NCBI GenBank assembly: GCA_019116945.1
Contig: DXAR01000137.1
Location: 1-36,815, forward strand
Direction of reading: 5' to 3'
Source of the DNA: Candidatus Janibacter merdipullorum
GTDB taxonomy: Bacteria > Actinomycetota > Actinomycetes > Actinomycetales > Dermatophilaceae
Length of the DNA stretch: 36,815 bases
Of the stretch, positions 14,533-22,831 are shown in pieces; position 1 is the first letter of the stretch, and every line of letters begins with the position of its first letter. Under the pieces are notes generated by a model, which did not search any database, was not told the origin of the DNA, and worked only from the letters and a program-made list of their open reading frames with translations. A program made the position numbers and the translations under genes.

Positions 14533-16641
14533 GTGACCGACGCGAGCGCGCTGCTGCACGACCTGGCCGAGGCCTGTGGGGTCGCCACCGAGTGGTGGGA
14601 CTGGCGGGGGGAGCACCGCGAGGTCCCGGACGCCTCCCTCCGTGCCGTGCTCGCCGCCATGGGCGCGGACACCGCCGACGACGACGCGCTCGCGGACAGC
14701 GTCGAGCGGGCGCGCACCCTGCCCCGGCGCCGGACCCTCGCCCCGACGGTCGTCCAGCGCGTCGGCGAGGCCACGCGTGTGCTCGTCCACGTGCCGCACG
14801 GCACCGCGGTCGCCGTGGCCGTCGAGTGCGAAGGGGGTGGGCGCCGCGACCTCGAGCAGCTCGAGCACGTCGTCGAGCCGGTCGACATCGAGGGGCAGCT
14901 CGTGGGGGAGGCCGCCTTCGAGCTCCCGGCGGACCTGCCGCTCGGCTGGCACACGCTCGTCGCCGACACCGAGCTGCCGTCGATGGTCCCCGGGAGCGAG
15001 CAGGCCGTCCTCATCACCGTCCCCACCCACCTCGAGCTCCCCGCGGCGGTGCGCGAGGCGCCGCGCACCGGCCTCATGACGCAGCTGTACCAGGTGCGGA
15101 GCCGGGGCAGCCAGGGGATCGGCGACCTCGGCGACCTCGCAACCCTCGGCGGCTGGGCGGCGGAGGAGCACGACGCCCACTTCGTCCTCGTCAACCCCCT
15201 CCACGCGGCCGAGCCGGTCGCGCCCATGGAGCCCTCGCCCTACCTGCCGACCTCGCGACGCTTCGTCAACCCGGTCTACATCGACCTGCGCTCGCTCCCC
15301 GACGCCGATTCGCTCCCCGAGGAGGCCCGCGCGGAGATCGAGCAGCTGACCCGGCAGGCGCGCGTGCTCAACGACGAGGACCGTATCGACCGGGACGAGG
15401 CGTGGGCGCTCAAGCGGGCTGCGCTGCGGGTCGCCTTCCGCCACCTGGGTCCCCGGCACGCGCCGCAGGTCGCCGCACTCCACGAGGAGGAGGGTCAGGC
15501 GCTCGTCGACTTCGCGACGTGGTGCAGCCTCGCCGCCGTCCACGGCACCGAGTGGGAGACCGACTGGCCGGCCGAGCTGCACGACCCGATGTCGCCGGAC
15601 GTCGAGGCCCACCGGCAGGAGCACCGCGAGGAGATCTCCTTCATCGCGTGGCAGCAGTGGGTCGTCCGGCACCAGCTCGCCACGGTGAGCCGCGGCCTTG
15701 CGGACCGCGGGATGAGCATCGGCCTCGTCACCGACCTGGCCGTCGGGATTCACCCGGAGGGAGCCGATGCCTGGGCCCTCGGGGAGACCCTGGCCCGCGG
15801 GATCGACGTCGGCGCCCCACCGGACCAGTTCAACCAGCTGGGCCAGAACTGGTCCCAGCCCCCGTGGCGCCCGGACCGTCTCGCCGAACTGGGGTACGCC
15901 CCCTTCCGCGACCTGCTCCGTGCCGTCCTCCGCGACGCCGGCGGGGTGCGGGTGGACCACATCATCGGGCTCTTCCGCCTGTGGTGGGTGCCCGAGGGGC
16001 ACGCACCGGCGGACGGGGCCTACGTCCGCTACGACCACGAGGCGCTCATCGGGATCCTCGCCCTCGAGGCGGCCCGGGCCGGCGCCGTCGTCGTCGGGGA
16101 GGACCTCGGGGTCGTCGAGCCCTGGGTTCGCGACCACCTGCGCGAGCGCGGTGTGCTCGGGACGAGCGTCATGTGGTTCGAGTGGGACGCGGACGGCCGC
16201 CCCCTCCCGCCCGAGGACTACCGTGAGCTCTGCCTCGCGACGGTGACGACCCACGACCTCCCGCCGACGGCCGGCTACCTCGAGCTCGAGCACGTCGCGA
16301 TCCGCGACCGTCTCGGCCTCCTCGCCCGGCCCGTCGAGGAGGAGCGGGCGGAGGAGGAAGGGAGTGTCCGGGCGATGCGGTCGGGCCTGCACGAGCGTGG
16401 GCTGCTGGCCGACCCGGAGGCGCCCGTGGCCGACGTCGTCGCGGCGATGCACGCGTGGATCGCCGCCACCCCCTCCCGGCTCCGCGGGATAGCCCTCACC
16501 GATCTCGTCGGGGACGTGCGGGCGATCAACCAGCCGGGGACCGACGAGGAGTACCCCAACTGGCGCCTACCACTCGCTGGGCCGACGCGCAGGCCGGTCC
16601 TCCTCGAGGACGTCGTGGGCACCTCCGCAGAACCTGCCTGA
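14533..16641 (+). CDS. malQ: 4-alpha-glucanotransferase (amylomaltase)
   Basis: Cytoplasmic GH77 enzyme that transfers alpha-1,4-glucan chains during maltodextrin and glycogen turnover. At 702 residues it has the long actinobacterial form with an N-terminal beta-rich extension (about 1-170) before the catalytic barrel. Barrel landmarks are SRGSQGIGDLGDLATLGGWA, PYLPTSRRFVNPVYIDL, SIGLVTDLAVGIHPEGADAWA and PPDQFNQLGQNWSQPPW. The catalytic set comprises the nucleophile Asp in GVRVDHIIGLFRLWWVPEG, the acid/base Glu in VVVGEDLGVV, and the Asp in TTHDLPPTAGY. The GTG at 14533 is preferred; open frame further upstream crosses the pirin promoter. Confidence 0.93.
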   Translation: MTDASALLHDLAEACGVATEWWDWRGEHREVPDASLRAVLAAMGADTADDDALADSVERARTLPRRRTLAPTVVQRVGEATRVLVHVPHGTAVAVAVECEGGGRRDLEQLEHVVEPVDIEGQLVGEAAFELPADLPLGWHTLVADTELPSMVPGSEQAVLITVPTHLELPAAVREAPRTGLMTQLYQVRSRGSQGIGDLGDLATLGGWAAEEHDAHFVLVNPLHAAEPVAPMEPSPYLPTSRRFVNPVYIDLRSLPDADSLPEEARAEIEQLTRQARVLNDEDRIDRDEAWALKRAALRVAFRHLGPRHAPQVAALHEEEGQALVDFATWCSLAAVHGTEWETDWPAELHDPMSPDVEAHRQEHREEISFIAWQQWVVRHQLATVSRGLADRGMSIGLVTDLAVGIHPEGADAWALGETLARGIDVGAPPDQFNQLGQNWSQPPWRPDRLAELGYAPFRDLLRAVLRDAGGVRVDHIIGLFRLWWVPEGHAPADGAYVRYDHEALIGILALEAARAGAVVVGEDLGVVEPWVRDHLRERGVLGTSVMWFEWDADGRPLPPEDYRELCLATVTTHDLPPTAGYLELEHVAIRDRLGLLARPVEEERAEEEGSVRAMRSGLHERGLLADPEAPVADVVAAMHAWIAATPSRLRGIALTDLVGDVRAINQPGTDEEYPNWRLPLAGPTRRPVLLEDVVGTSAEPA

Positions 16642-16708
16642 CCACGGGTTCGAGGCGGCGGATCGTCGGGGAAAGCGGATGATCTCCGTAAAGTTTGCAC
16701 GACCTGAG

Positions 16709-16720
16709 GGTTAACCCTTC
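16709..16720. promoter_or_regulatory. 12-bp perfect palindrome upstream of peptide operon 1
   Basis: AGGGTTAACCCT, in a locally AT-richer patch of the 275-bp region before the binding-protein gene. It may be an operator; no regulator gene is adjacent. Confidence 0.35.
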
Positions 16721-16764
16721 ATCTCCTGCGCGGGGTGCCGGGGGGATCTCCAAACAGTCACAGT

Positions 16765-16780
16765 TGTGTCTCACCGCACA
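16765..16780. promoter_or_regulatory. Possible CRP/GlxR-type site
   Basis: TGTG and CACA half sites are separated by eight bases (TGTGTCTCACCGCACA), the spacing of the cAMP-receptor consensus TGTGA-N6-TCACA, though the inner A/T pair is not conserved. Regulation of peptide uptake by a CRP-like protein is plausible. Confidence 0.3.
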
Positions 16781-16801
16781 CGACATCGTTCGCAATGGGC
16801 G

Positions 16802-16826
16802 GCTCGTGGTCTTTGATGTCACGAGC
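16802..16826. promoter_or_regulatory. Inverted repeat in probable 5' UTR of peptide operon 1
   Basis: GCTCGTG and CACGAGC, 7-bp arms with an 11-base loop, about 90 bp before the start of the binding-protein gene. It could be an RNA hairpin or a protein site. No -10/-35 pair stood out anywhere in 16642-16916. Confidence 0.35.
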
Positions 16827-16916
16827 AGCCGCGCCCAGCGCTGCGCCCAGGGGTGGACCGGACGTCGGTCCCACCGATCGACCCGCCACCCGGCGGCATG
16901 ACGTAGGAGGACATCC

Positions 16917-18527
16917 ATGCGAGTGAACTCTCGCTCGATGGCAGTGGCCAGCATCTCCGCGCTCGCGCTCTTCGCGACCGCATGTGGTGGCGGCGGTGAC
17001 GACGAAGGCGGTTCCGGCGGTGCCGGCGGCGAGATGACCGTCGGTGGCTGCAACCCCGAGAACCCGCTGGTCGCGGGGAACACGAGCGAGACCTGTGGTG
17101 GTGATGTGCTCAACATCCTCACCGCCAAGCTCGTCAAGTACGACCCCGAGACGGCCGAGCCCACCAACGACATCGCCGAGTCGATCGAGACCGACGACAA
17201 CCAGAACTTCACGATCAAGATCAAGGAGGGCTACAAGTTCCACGACGGCACCGACGTCACCGCTGACAGCTTCGTCGACGCCTGGAACTACACGGCCTAC
17301 GGCCCCAACGCCCAGGGTGGCTCCTACTTCATGGCCCCGATCGAGGGCTTCAAGGAGGTCAACGCCGAGAAGTCGAAGACCAAGGAGCTCTCCGGCCTCA
17401 AGGTCAAGGACGACACCACCTTCACGGTCAAGACGTCCGAGCCGGTCGTCGACTTCCCGGTGCGCCTCGGCTACACCGCCTTCGCCCCGCAGCCGGAGGC
17501 CTTCTTCGAGGACCCGGAGGGCTTCGGTGACGAGCCGATCGCGGCCGGCCCCTACAAGTTCGACTCCTGGGACAAGAACAAGACGATCAAGCTGAGCAAG
17601 TTCGAGGACTACTCGGGCGAGTTCGAGGGCAACGCCGACGCGATCACCTTCCAGATCTTCCAGGACGCCGACGCCGAGTACACCGCCCTCCAGTCCGGCC
17701 AGATCGACATCAACCGTCAGGTGCCGCCGAGCGGTCTCGTCGACGGGCAGTACGAGAAGGACTTCCCGGACCGCAGCACCTCTCGCGACACGATGACCAT
17801 CCAGTGGGCGGGTCTCAACCCCGAGGCCGACCCCAAGCTCAAGGACGTCGACGTCCGCCGGGCCATCTCCATGGCGATCAACCGCGAGGAGATCATCAAG
17901 GAGATCTTCGACGGCCTCCGCGAGCCCGCCACCGGCTGGGTCTCCGAGGAGATCGAGGGTGTCGAGCCGGGCGCCTGTGGCGAGTACTGCGAGTACGACC
18001 CGAAGAAGGCCAAGGACCTGCTCGAGAAGGCCGGCGGATTCGACGGCAAGCTGACCTTCACCTACAACGGCGACGGTGGTCACAAGGAGTGGGTCGACGC
18101 GACCTGCAACTCCATCAAGAACGCTCTGGACATCGAGTGCAGCGGCAAGCCGACCGTGGACTTCGCGACCTTCCTCGAGGGTGTCGGTGAGTCCGAGGTC
18201 AAGGGCCTCTTCCGGATGGGCTGGCAGGCGGACTACCCGTCGGCCGAGAACTACCTCGTCCCGATGTTCGCCGACGGCGCCGACTCCAACTACTACGCCT
18301 ACAAGAACCCGAAGTTCGAGAAGAAGATCGCCGAGGCCAACGCGGCCGACACGGTCGAGGACGCGCGACCGATCTTCAACGAGGCCGAGGGCATCATCGC
18401 CGAGGACTTCCCGACGATCCCGCTGTGGAACGCCACCGCGCAGGTCGCCTGGTCGGAGAAGGTCTCGGACGTCAAGGTGACCCCCTTCGGGTACGTCGAC
18501 CTCCTCAACGTCAAGGTCAAGGGCTGA
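16917..18527 (+). CDS. Peptide ABC transporter substrate-binding lipoprotein (operon 1)
   Basis: Extracellular solute-binding protein of family 5 (oligopeptide/dipeptide type), 536 residues, tethered to the membrane by lipid on Cys23. The signal is MRVNSRSMAVASISALALFATAC followed by a Gly/Asp-rich linker. The mature protein carries SBP_bac_5 features: FTIKIKEGYKFHDGTDVTADSFVDAWNY, EPIAAGPYKF, DVRRAISMAINREEI and, near the end, FPTIPLWNATAQVAWS. A strong ribosome site (AGGAGG, six bases before the ATG) and the hairpin after the gene suggest high expression. First gene of a complete five-gene transporter operon. Confidence 0.92.
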   Translation: MRVNSRSMAVASISALALFATACGGGGDDEGGSGGAGGEMTVGGCNPENPLVAGNTSETCGGDVLNILTAKLVKYDPETAEPTNDIAESIETDDNQNFTIKIKEGYKFHDGTDVTADSFVDAWNYTAYGPNAQGGSYFMAPIEGFKEVNAEKSKTKELSGLKVKDDTTFTVKTSEPVVDFPVRLGYTAFAPQPEAFFEDPEGFGDEPIAAGPYKFDSWDKNKTIKLSKFEDYSGEFEGNADAITFQIFQDADAEYTALQSGQIDINRQVPPSGLVDGQYEKDFPDRSTSRDTMTIQWAGLNPEADPKLKDVDVRRAISMAINREEIIKEIFDGLREPATGWVSEEIEGVEPGACGEYCEYDPKKAKDLLEKAGGFDGKLTFTYNGDGGHKEWVDATCNSIKNALDIECSGKPTVDFATFLEGVGESEVKGLFRMGWQADYPSAENYLVPMFADGADSNYYAYKNPKFEKKIAEANAADTVEDARPIFNEAEGIIAEDFPTIPLWNATAQVAWSEKVSDVKVTPFGYVDLLNVKVKG

Positions 18528-18552
18528 CCGCGACCGGATGAGGTGACAGCCA

Positions 18553-18591
18553 GGTGATGGCCAGCCGCCCCACGGGCTGCTGGCCATCACC
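18553..18591 (+). terminator. Strong hairpin between binding-protein and permease genes
   Basis: GGTGATGGCCAGC and GCTGGCCATCACC are perfect 13-bp arms around a 13-base loop, 25 bases after the binding-protein stop. No U-tract follows. Such hairpins commonly act as partial terminators or 3' stabilisers, letting the binding protein be made in excess over the permease. Confidence 0.75.
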
Positions 18592-18648
18592 CTGTCCTCG
18601 GGCACTCGCCGCGCGCGTGCCCGACCCACATCGACCCGGTGGTGCCGT

Positions 18649-18662
18649 AGCCTGCACAGGCT
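18649..18662. promoter_or_regulatory. Palindrome with a -10-like core before oppB
   Basis: AGCCTG-CA-CAGGCT, 6-bp arms; TAGCCT (18648-18653) within it resembles a -10 hexamer. It might be a separate promoter or operator for the permease genes downstream of the hairpin. Confidence 0.3.
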
Positions 18663-18692
18663 GCGTCCCCGCCCTGACCGAGGAGGTGCCCC

Positions 18693-19619
18693 GTGTGGAA
18701 GTACATCGTCCGGAGACTGCTCCAGATGATCCCCGTGGTCATCGGCGCCACGTTCATCATCTACGCCATGGTCTTCGCTCTGCCCGGTGACCCGACTGCG
18801 GGCAAGTGCGGCGAGCGCGCCTGTCCGCCGGCCTACGTGGCGGAGTTCAACGAGAAGTACAACCTCGACGACCCCCTGCCCGTCCAGTACGTCAAGTACA
18901 TGGGCAATGTCGCGCAGGGCGACCTGGGCGAGAACCGGTACAACATCCCGGTGACCGAGGACCTCACGGAGCGCTACGGGGTCACGGGACGGCTGGCTGC
19001 GATGGCGCTCGTCTTCGAGGCCATCATCGGCATCATCGCCGGTGTCCTCGCGGGTCTGCGCAAGGGCGGGTTCATCGACAACCTCGTCCTCGTGAGCACC
19101 CTCTTCGTCATCTCGGTCCCGATCTTCGTCACCGGCTGGCTCGCCCGTCACTACCTCGGTCTCGAGGCCGGCATCTTCCCGGCCCTCGTGAGTCCGGAGG
19201 CGACGACGAGCGAGCTCATCCTGCCGGCGATGGTCCTGGGCTCCACCTCCTTGGCCTACATCGCCCGGCTCATGCGGACCAATATCTCAGAGAACATCAA
19301 GTCCGACTACGTGCGGACCGCGAAGGCGAAGGGCCTGACGCGAGGGCGGATCGTCGGTGTGCACACCCTGCGCAACTCGCTCATCCCCGTCATCACCTTC
19401 CTGGGCTACGACTTCGGTGCGCTGCTCGGCGGCGCCATCGTCACCGAGAGTATCTTCAACATCCAGGGTGTGGGGGGCTACATCTTCACCGGCATCGCCA
19501 ACCGCGACGGCATCGCCGTCGTGGGTGCCGTGACGGTGCTCGTCTTCGTGTACCTCGTCGTGAACCTCATCGTCGACCTCCTCTACGGAGTCCTGGACCC
19601 GAGGATCAGCAATGACTGA
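18693..19619 (+). CDS. oppB: Peptide ABC transporter permease, OppB type
   Basis: 308-residue inner-membrane permease with six predicted helices. It begins WKYIVRRLLQMIPVVIGATFIIYAM, the standard OppB/DppB first helix, and has the ATPase-docking EAA loop NIKSDYVRTAKAKGLTRGRIVGVHTLRNSLIP and the family ending VNLIVDLLYGVLDPRI. The start is GTG at 18693 with AGGAGG six bases upstream. The stop overlaps the OppC gene by 8 bases. The Cys pair in KCGERACPP in the first periplasmic loop could form a disulfide. Opp and Dpp subtypes cannot be separated reliably, so the symbol is family-level. Confidence 0.9.
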   Translation: MWKYIVRRLLQMIPVVIGATFIIYAMVFALPGDPTAGKCGERACPPAYVAEFNEKYNLDDPLPVQYVKYMGNVAQGDLGENRYNIPVTEDLTERYGVTGRLAAMALVFEAIIGIIAGVLAGLRKGGFIDNLVLVSTLFVISVPIFVTGWLARHYLGLEAGIFPALVSPEATTSELILPAMVLGSTSLAYIARLMRTNISENIKSDYVRTAKAKGLTRGRIVGVHTLRNSLIPVITFLGYDFGALLGGAIVTESIFNIQGVGGYIFTGIANRDGIAVVGAVTVLVFVYLVVNLIVDLLYGVLDPRISND

Positions 19620-20583
19620 CCAGACCCCCACCACCACCGAAGACACCGCCCCCACCGGCCCGGACGCCGGGTCCGTGGCCGAGGACGCCGCTGCCTCGCG
19701 CTCGCTCACCGCGGACGCCTGGCGCTCGCTCCGCCGCAACCCCTTCTTCTGGATCTCGGCGGCGCTCATCCTCGTCTTCATCGTCATGGCGGCCTTCCCC
19801 GGTCTCTTCACCGACCAGGACCCCAACTACGGCGTCCTCAGCCGCGGACGCGAGGGCCCGAGCGCCGAGCACTGGTTCGGCACCGACCAGCAGGGCCACG
19901 ACGTCTTCGCACGGACGATCTACGGAGCCCGCGCCTCGATCCTCGTCGGGCTGCTCGCGACGATGGGCACCCTGGTCCTCGGCTCGGCCCTCGGCCTCAT
20001 CGCCGGCTACCTCGGTGGCATCGCCGACACGCTCATCAGCCGCCTCGGTGACATCTTCTTCGCCATCCCGCTCCTGCTCGCCGGCATCGTCTTCATCTCC
20101 TCGATCCGCGAGGAGGAGTCGGTGCTCGGCATCCCGACCCAGGGATACTTCGGACTGGTCCTGCAGGTCGTGCTCGTGCTCGTGATCTTCGGCTGGCCGA
20201 GCGTCATGCGGCTCATGCGCTCCGCGGTGATCCAGGTCAAGCCCAATGACTACGTCCAGGCTGCTCGCGCCCTCGGCGCCTCGCCGGGGCGGATCATCCG
20301 CCAGCACGTGCTGCCGAATGCCATGGCTCCCGCGATCGTCGTCTCGACGATCAACCTCGGTGCCTACATCTCGGTCGAGGCGACGCTGTCCTTCCTCGGG
20401 ATCGGCCTGCAGCACCCGGCCATCAGCTGGGGTGTGATGATCAACGAGTCCCTCGTGCTGCTGCGGTCGGGATCGGCCATGCACACGCTCTACTTCCCGG
20501 CGCTCTTCCTCAGCCTCGCGGTGCTGGCCTTCATCATGCTCGGTGATGCCGTCCGTGACGCTTTCGACCCGAAGAGCCGCTGA
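19612..20583 (+). CDS. oppC: Peptide ABC transporter permease, OppC type
   Basis: 323-residue permease with an N-terminal cytoplasmic tail of about 35 residues (MTDQTPTTTEDTAPTG...), the OppC leader AWRSLRRNPFFWISAALIL, and HWFGTDQQGHDVFARTIYGARASILVGL, the conserved OppC/DppC segment. The EAA loop is NDYVQAARALGASPGRIIRQHVLPN. It ends LAFIMLGDAVRDAFDPKSR as usual. It forms the membrane heterodimer with OppB. Start overlaps the OppB stop (ATGACTGA). Confidence 0.9.
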   Translation: MTDQTPTTTEDTAPTGPDAGSVAEDAAASRSLTADAWRSLRRNPFFWISAALILVFIVMAAFPGLFTDQDPNYGVLSRGREGPSAEHWFGTDQQGHDVFARTIYGARASILVGLLATMGTLVLGSALGLIAGYLGGIADTLISRLGDIFFAIPLLLAGIVFISSIREEESVLGIPTQGYFGLVLQVVLVLVIFGWPSVMRLMRSAVIQVKPNDYVQAARALGASPGRIIRQHVLPNAMAPAIVVSTINLGAYISVEATLSFLGIGLQHPAISWGVMINESLVLLRSGSAMHTLYFPALFLSLAVLAFIMLGDAVRDAFDPKSR

Positions 20584-20597
20584 GAGAGGTGACCGAC

Positions 20598-21602
20598 ATG
20601 AGTGAACCGCAGACACCGACCGGGGAGCACCTCCTTGAGGTCGACGACCTGCACGTGGAGTTCCACACCGGCGAAGGGGTGGCCCGAGCCATCAACGGCG
20701 TGAACTTCTCCCTCGACGAGGGGGAGACGCTGGCGATCCTCGGCGAGTCCGGGTCGGGCAAGTCGGTGACCGCCCAGGCGATCATGGGCATCCTCGACAT
20801 GCCCCCGGCGAAGATCCCCCACGGCCGCATCCTCTACAAGGGTGAGGACCTGCTGACGATGGGGGAGGAGCGGCGCCGGGCGCTGCGCGGCCCCGACATC
20901 TCGATGATCTTCCAGGACGCGCTGAGCTCGCTCAACCCCGTCTTCCCCGTGGGCTGGCAGATCGCCGAGATGTTCCGCAAGCACCGCGGCCTCAAGAAGG
21001 GACCGGCCTACGACGAGGCCGTCCGCCTCATGGACCGGGTGAACATCCCCGACGCCGCGCGTCGGGTCAAGGCCTACCCGCACCAGTTCTCCGGGGGCAT
21101 GCGCCAGCGGATCATGATCGCCATGGCGATCGCCCTCAACCCCAAGGTGCTCATCGCCGACGAGCCGACGACGGCCCTCGACGTCACCGTCCAGGCGCAG
21201 ATCATGGCCCTCCTCCAGGAGCTCCAGGAGGAGTTCCGCATGGGGCTCATCCTCATCACCCACGACCTCGGTGTCGTGGCCGATGTCGCCGACCGGATCG
21301 CCGTCATGTACGCGGGCCGGATCGTCGAGCGGGCCGAGGTGAGCGACATCTACGCCCGCCCCGGGCACCCCTACACCCGGGGACTGCTCGAGTCGATCCC
21401 GCGTCTGGACCAGAAGGGCCAGTCGCTCTCGGCCATCGGCGGGCTGCCGCCGAACCTCACCCGGATCCCCTCGGGCTGTGCCTTCCACCCCCGGTGCGTC
21501 ATGGCCCAGGACATCTGCCGGACCGAGCGTCCCGAGCTGCTCGACGTCGGCCCGATGCGCCAGTCCGCCTGCCACTTCAGCCAGGAGGTGCTCGATGCCT
21601 GA
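20598..21602 (+). CDS. oppD: Peptide ABC transporter ATPase, OppD type
   Basis: 334-residue ATPase that powers uptake with OppF. It has Walker A GESGSGKS, signature FSGGMRQR, Walker [13 protein letters not shown] and the switch THDLGVV. The C-terminal oligopeptide-transporter domain includes [14 protein letters not shown] and the Cys set CAFHPRC...C...C, which in related OppD/DppD proteins can hold a 4Fe-4S cluster. The ATG at 20598 is chosen because AGGTGA stands five bases before it; a GTG at 20589 would add three residues and bury that site. Confidence 0.9.
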   Translation: MSEPQTPTGEHLLEVDDLHVEFHTGEGVARAINGVNFSLDEGETLAILGESGSGKSVTAQAIMGILDMPPAKIPHGRILYKGEDLLTMGEERRRALRGPDISMIFQDALSSLNPVFPVGWQIAEMFRKHRGLKKGPAYDEAVRLMDRVNIPDAARRVKAYPHQFSGGMRQRIMIAMAIALNPKVLIADEPTTALDVTVQAQIMALLQELQEEFRMGLILITHDLGVVADVADRIAVMYAGRIVERAEVSDIYARPGHPYTRGLLESIPRLDQKGQSLSAIGGLPPNLTRIPSGCAFHPRCVMAQDICRTERPELLDVGPMRQSACHFSQEVLDA

Positions 21603-22746
21603 GCAGGACGTCATCCTCAAGGCCAGGGGCCTGAAGAAGCATTTCCCGATCAAGGGCGGCATCCTGCGCACGACCGTGGGCCACGTCAGGGCCGTCGACG
21701 GGGTCGACTTCGACCTCCACCGGGGAGAGACCCTCGGCGTCGTCGGTGAGTCCGGGTGCGGCAAGTCCACGCTCGGGCGGCTGCTCATGCGGCTGGAGGA
21801 GCCCACGGAGGGAACCGTCGAGTTCGACGGCGTAGACATGTACGCCCAGCGGGGTGCCGACATGCGGCGACTGCGCCGGGACATCCAGATCGTCTTCCAG
21901 GACCCCTACACCTCGCTCAACCCACGGCGCACGGTCAGCGAGATCGTCGGCGAGCCCTTGGAGATCCACACGGACGTCGTCCCGAAGAACAAGCGCAAGG
22001 CGCGCGTGCAGGAGCTGCTCGAGCTCGTCGGGCTCAACCCCGAGCACATCAACCGCTACCCGCACCAGTTCTCCGGCGGCCAGCGCCAGCGCATCGGCAT
22101 CGCCCGCGGCATCGCGCTCAACCCCAAGGTGCTCATCTGCGACGAGCCGGTGTCGGCGCTCGACGTCTCCGTCCAGGCGCAGGTCATCAACCTCATGGAA
22201 AAGCTGCAGGAGGAGCTCGGCCTCGCCTACATCTTCATCGCCCACGACCTCTCCGTCGTCCGGCACATCTCCGACCGCGTCGGTGTGATGTACCTCGGAC
22301 GCATGGTCGAGATCGGTGACGAGGACGACATCTACTCGCGGCCGACGCACCCCTACACCCAGGCCCTGCTGTCCGCGGTGCCGGTGCCGGACCCCACCCT
22401 CCGTGGCAAGCGGGACCAGATCGTCCTCAGTGGGGACGTGCCCTCGCCGGCCAACCCTCCGGCGGGGTGCCACTTCCACACCCGCTGCTGGAAGGCGGAG
22501 GACGTCTGCCGGACGGAGACCCCTCAGCTCGTCCTCCACGAGGACGGCCACGGTCAGCACCTCTCGCGCTGCCACTTCGCCGAGGTGCGCAAGGTCGTCG
22601 AGACCGAGGACCTCACCGGCCGCGAGGAGCACGGGCTCTTCGAGGGCCAGGGCCTGGCGGACACGACGGACGCGGCCGCCGCCGGCCAGGGTGGCGGTGC
22701 CGCGGCCGGATCGGCGTCGGCGGACACCTCGACCGCCGGGGCCTGA
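21595..22746 (+). CDS. oppF: Peptide ABC transporter ATPase, OppF type
   Basis: 383-residue ATPase, partner of OppD. Walker [10 protein letters not shown], signature FSGGQRQR, Walker [12 protein letters not shown], switch AHDLSVV, then the oligopeptide domain with [16 protein letters not shown] and [14 protein letters not shown]. The last 35 residues or so are an Ala/Gly-rich low-complexity tail ([17 protein letters not shown]) beyond the usual OppF end. ATG at 21595 has AGGAGGTG five bases upstream and overlaps the OppD stop by 8 bases. Last gene of operon 1. Confidence 0.9.
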   Translation: MPEQDVILKARGLKKHFPIKGGILRTTVGHVRAVDGVDFDLHRGETLGVVGESGCGKSTLGRLLMRLEEPTEGTVEFDGVDMYAQRGADMRRLRRDIQIVFQDPYTSLNPRRTVSEIVGEPLEIHTDVVPKNKRKARVQELLELVGLNPEHINRYPHQFSGGQRQRIGIARGIALNPKVLICDEPVSALDVSVQAQVINLMEKLQEELGLAYIFIAHDLSVVRHISDRVGVMYLGRMVEIGDEDDIYSRPTHPYTQALLSAVPVPDPTLRGKRDQIVLSGDVPSPANPPAGCHFHTRCWKAEDVCRTETPQLVLHEDGHGQHLSRCHFAEVRKVVETEDLTGREEHGLFEGQGLADTTDAAAAGQGGGAAAGSASADTSTAGA

Positions 22747-22761
22747 CCCCCTTCGCCTCCC

Positions 22762-22799
22762 CGGAAGCCCGCACCTGCCTCGGCAGGTGCGGGCTTCCG
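22762..22799. terminator. Shared bidirectional terminator of two convergent operons
   Basis: A 17-bp perfect stem (GGAAGCCCGCACCTGC and its complement plus an outer C-G pair) closes on a four-base CTCG loop. It lies 15 bases after operon 1 and 32 bases before the end of operon 2, so it can stop transcription from both sides. There is no U-tract, common in high-GC actinobacteria. Confidence 0.88.
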
Positions 22800-22831
22800 T
22801 GGTTGGGTCCGGACGGGTGGGTGCACCCGCC

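Noticed and set aside
13506-16226. Open frame of 906 codons on the plus strand
   Set aside because: Overlaps pirin and malQ in the wrong frames; low-complexity Arg/Pro/Gly translation.
16700-16725. Riboswitch around the CTGAGGGTTAACCC stretch
   Set aside because: It is a simple 12-bp palindrome without the paired helices expected of a known riboswitch class.
16758-19151. Open frame of 797 codons on the minus strand
   Set aside because: Antisense to the peptide-binding protein gene and oppB; no motif.
20589-20597. GTG at 20589 as start of the OppD gene
   Set aside because: It would lie in the AGGTGA ribosome site that serves the ATG at 20598.
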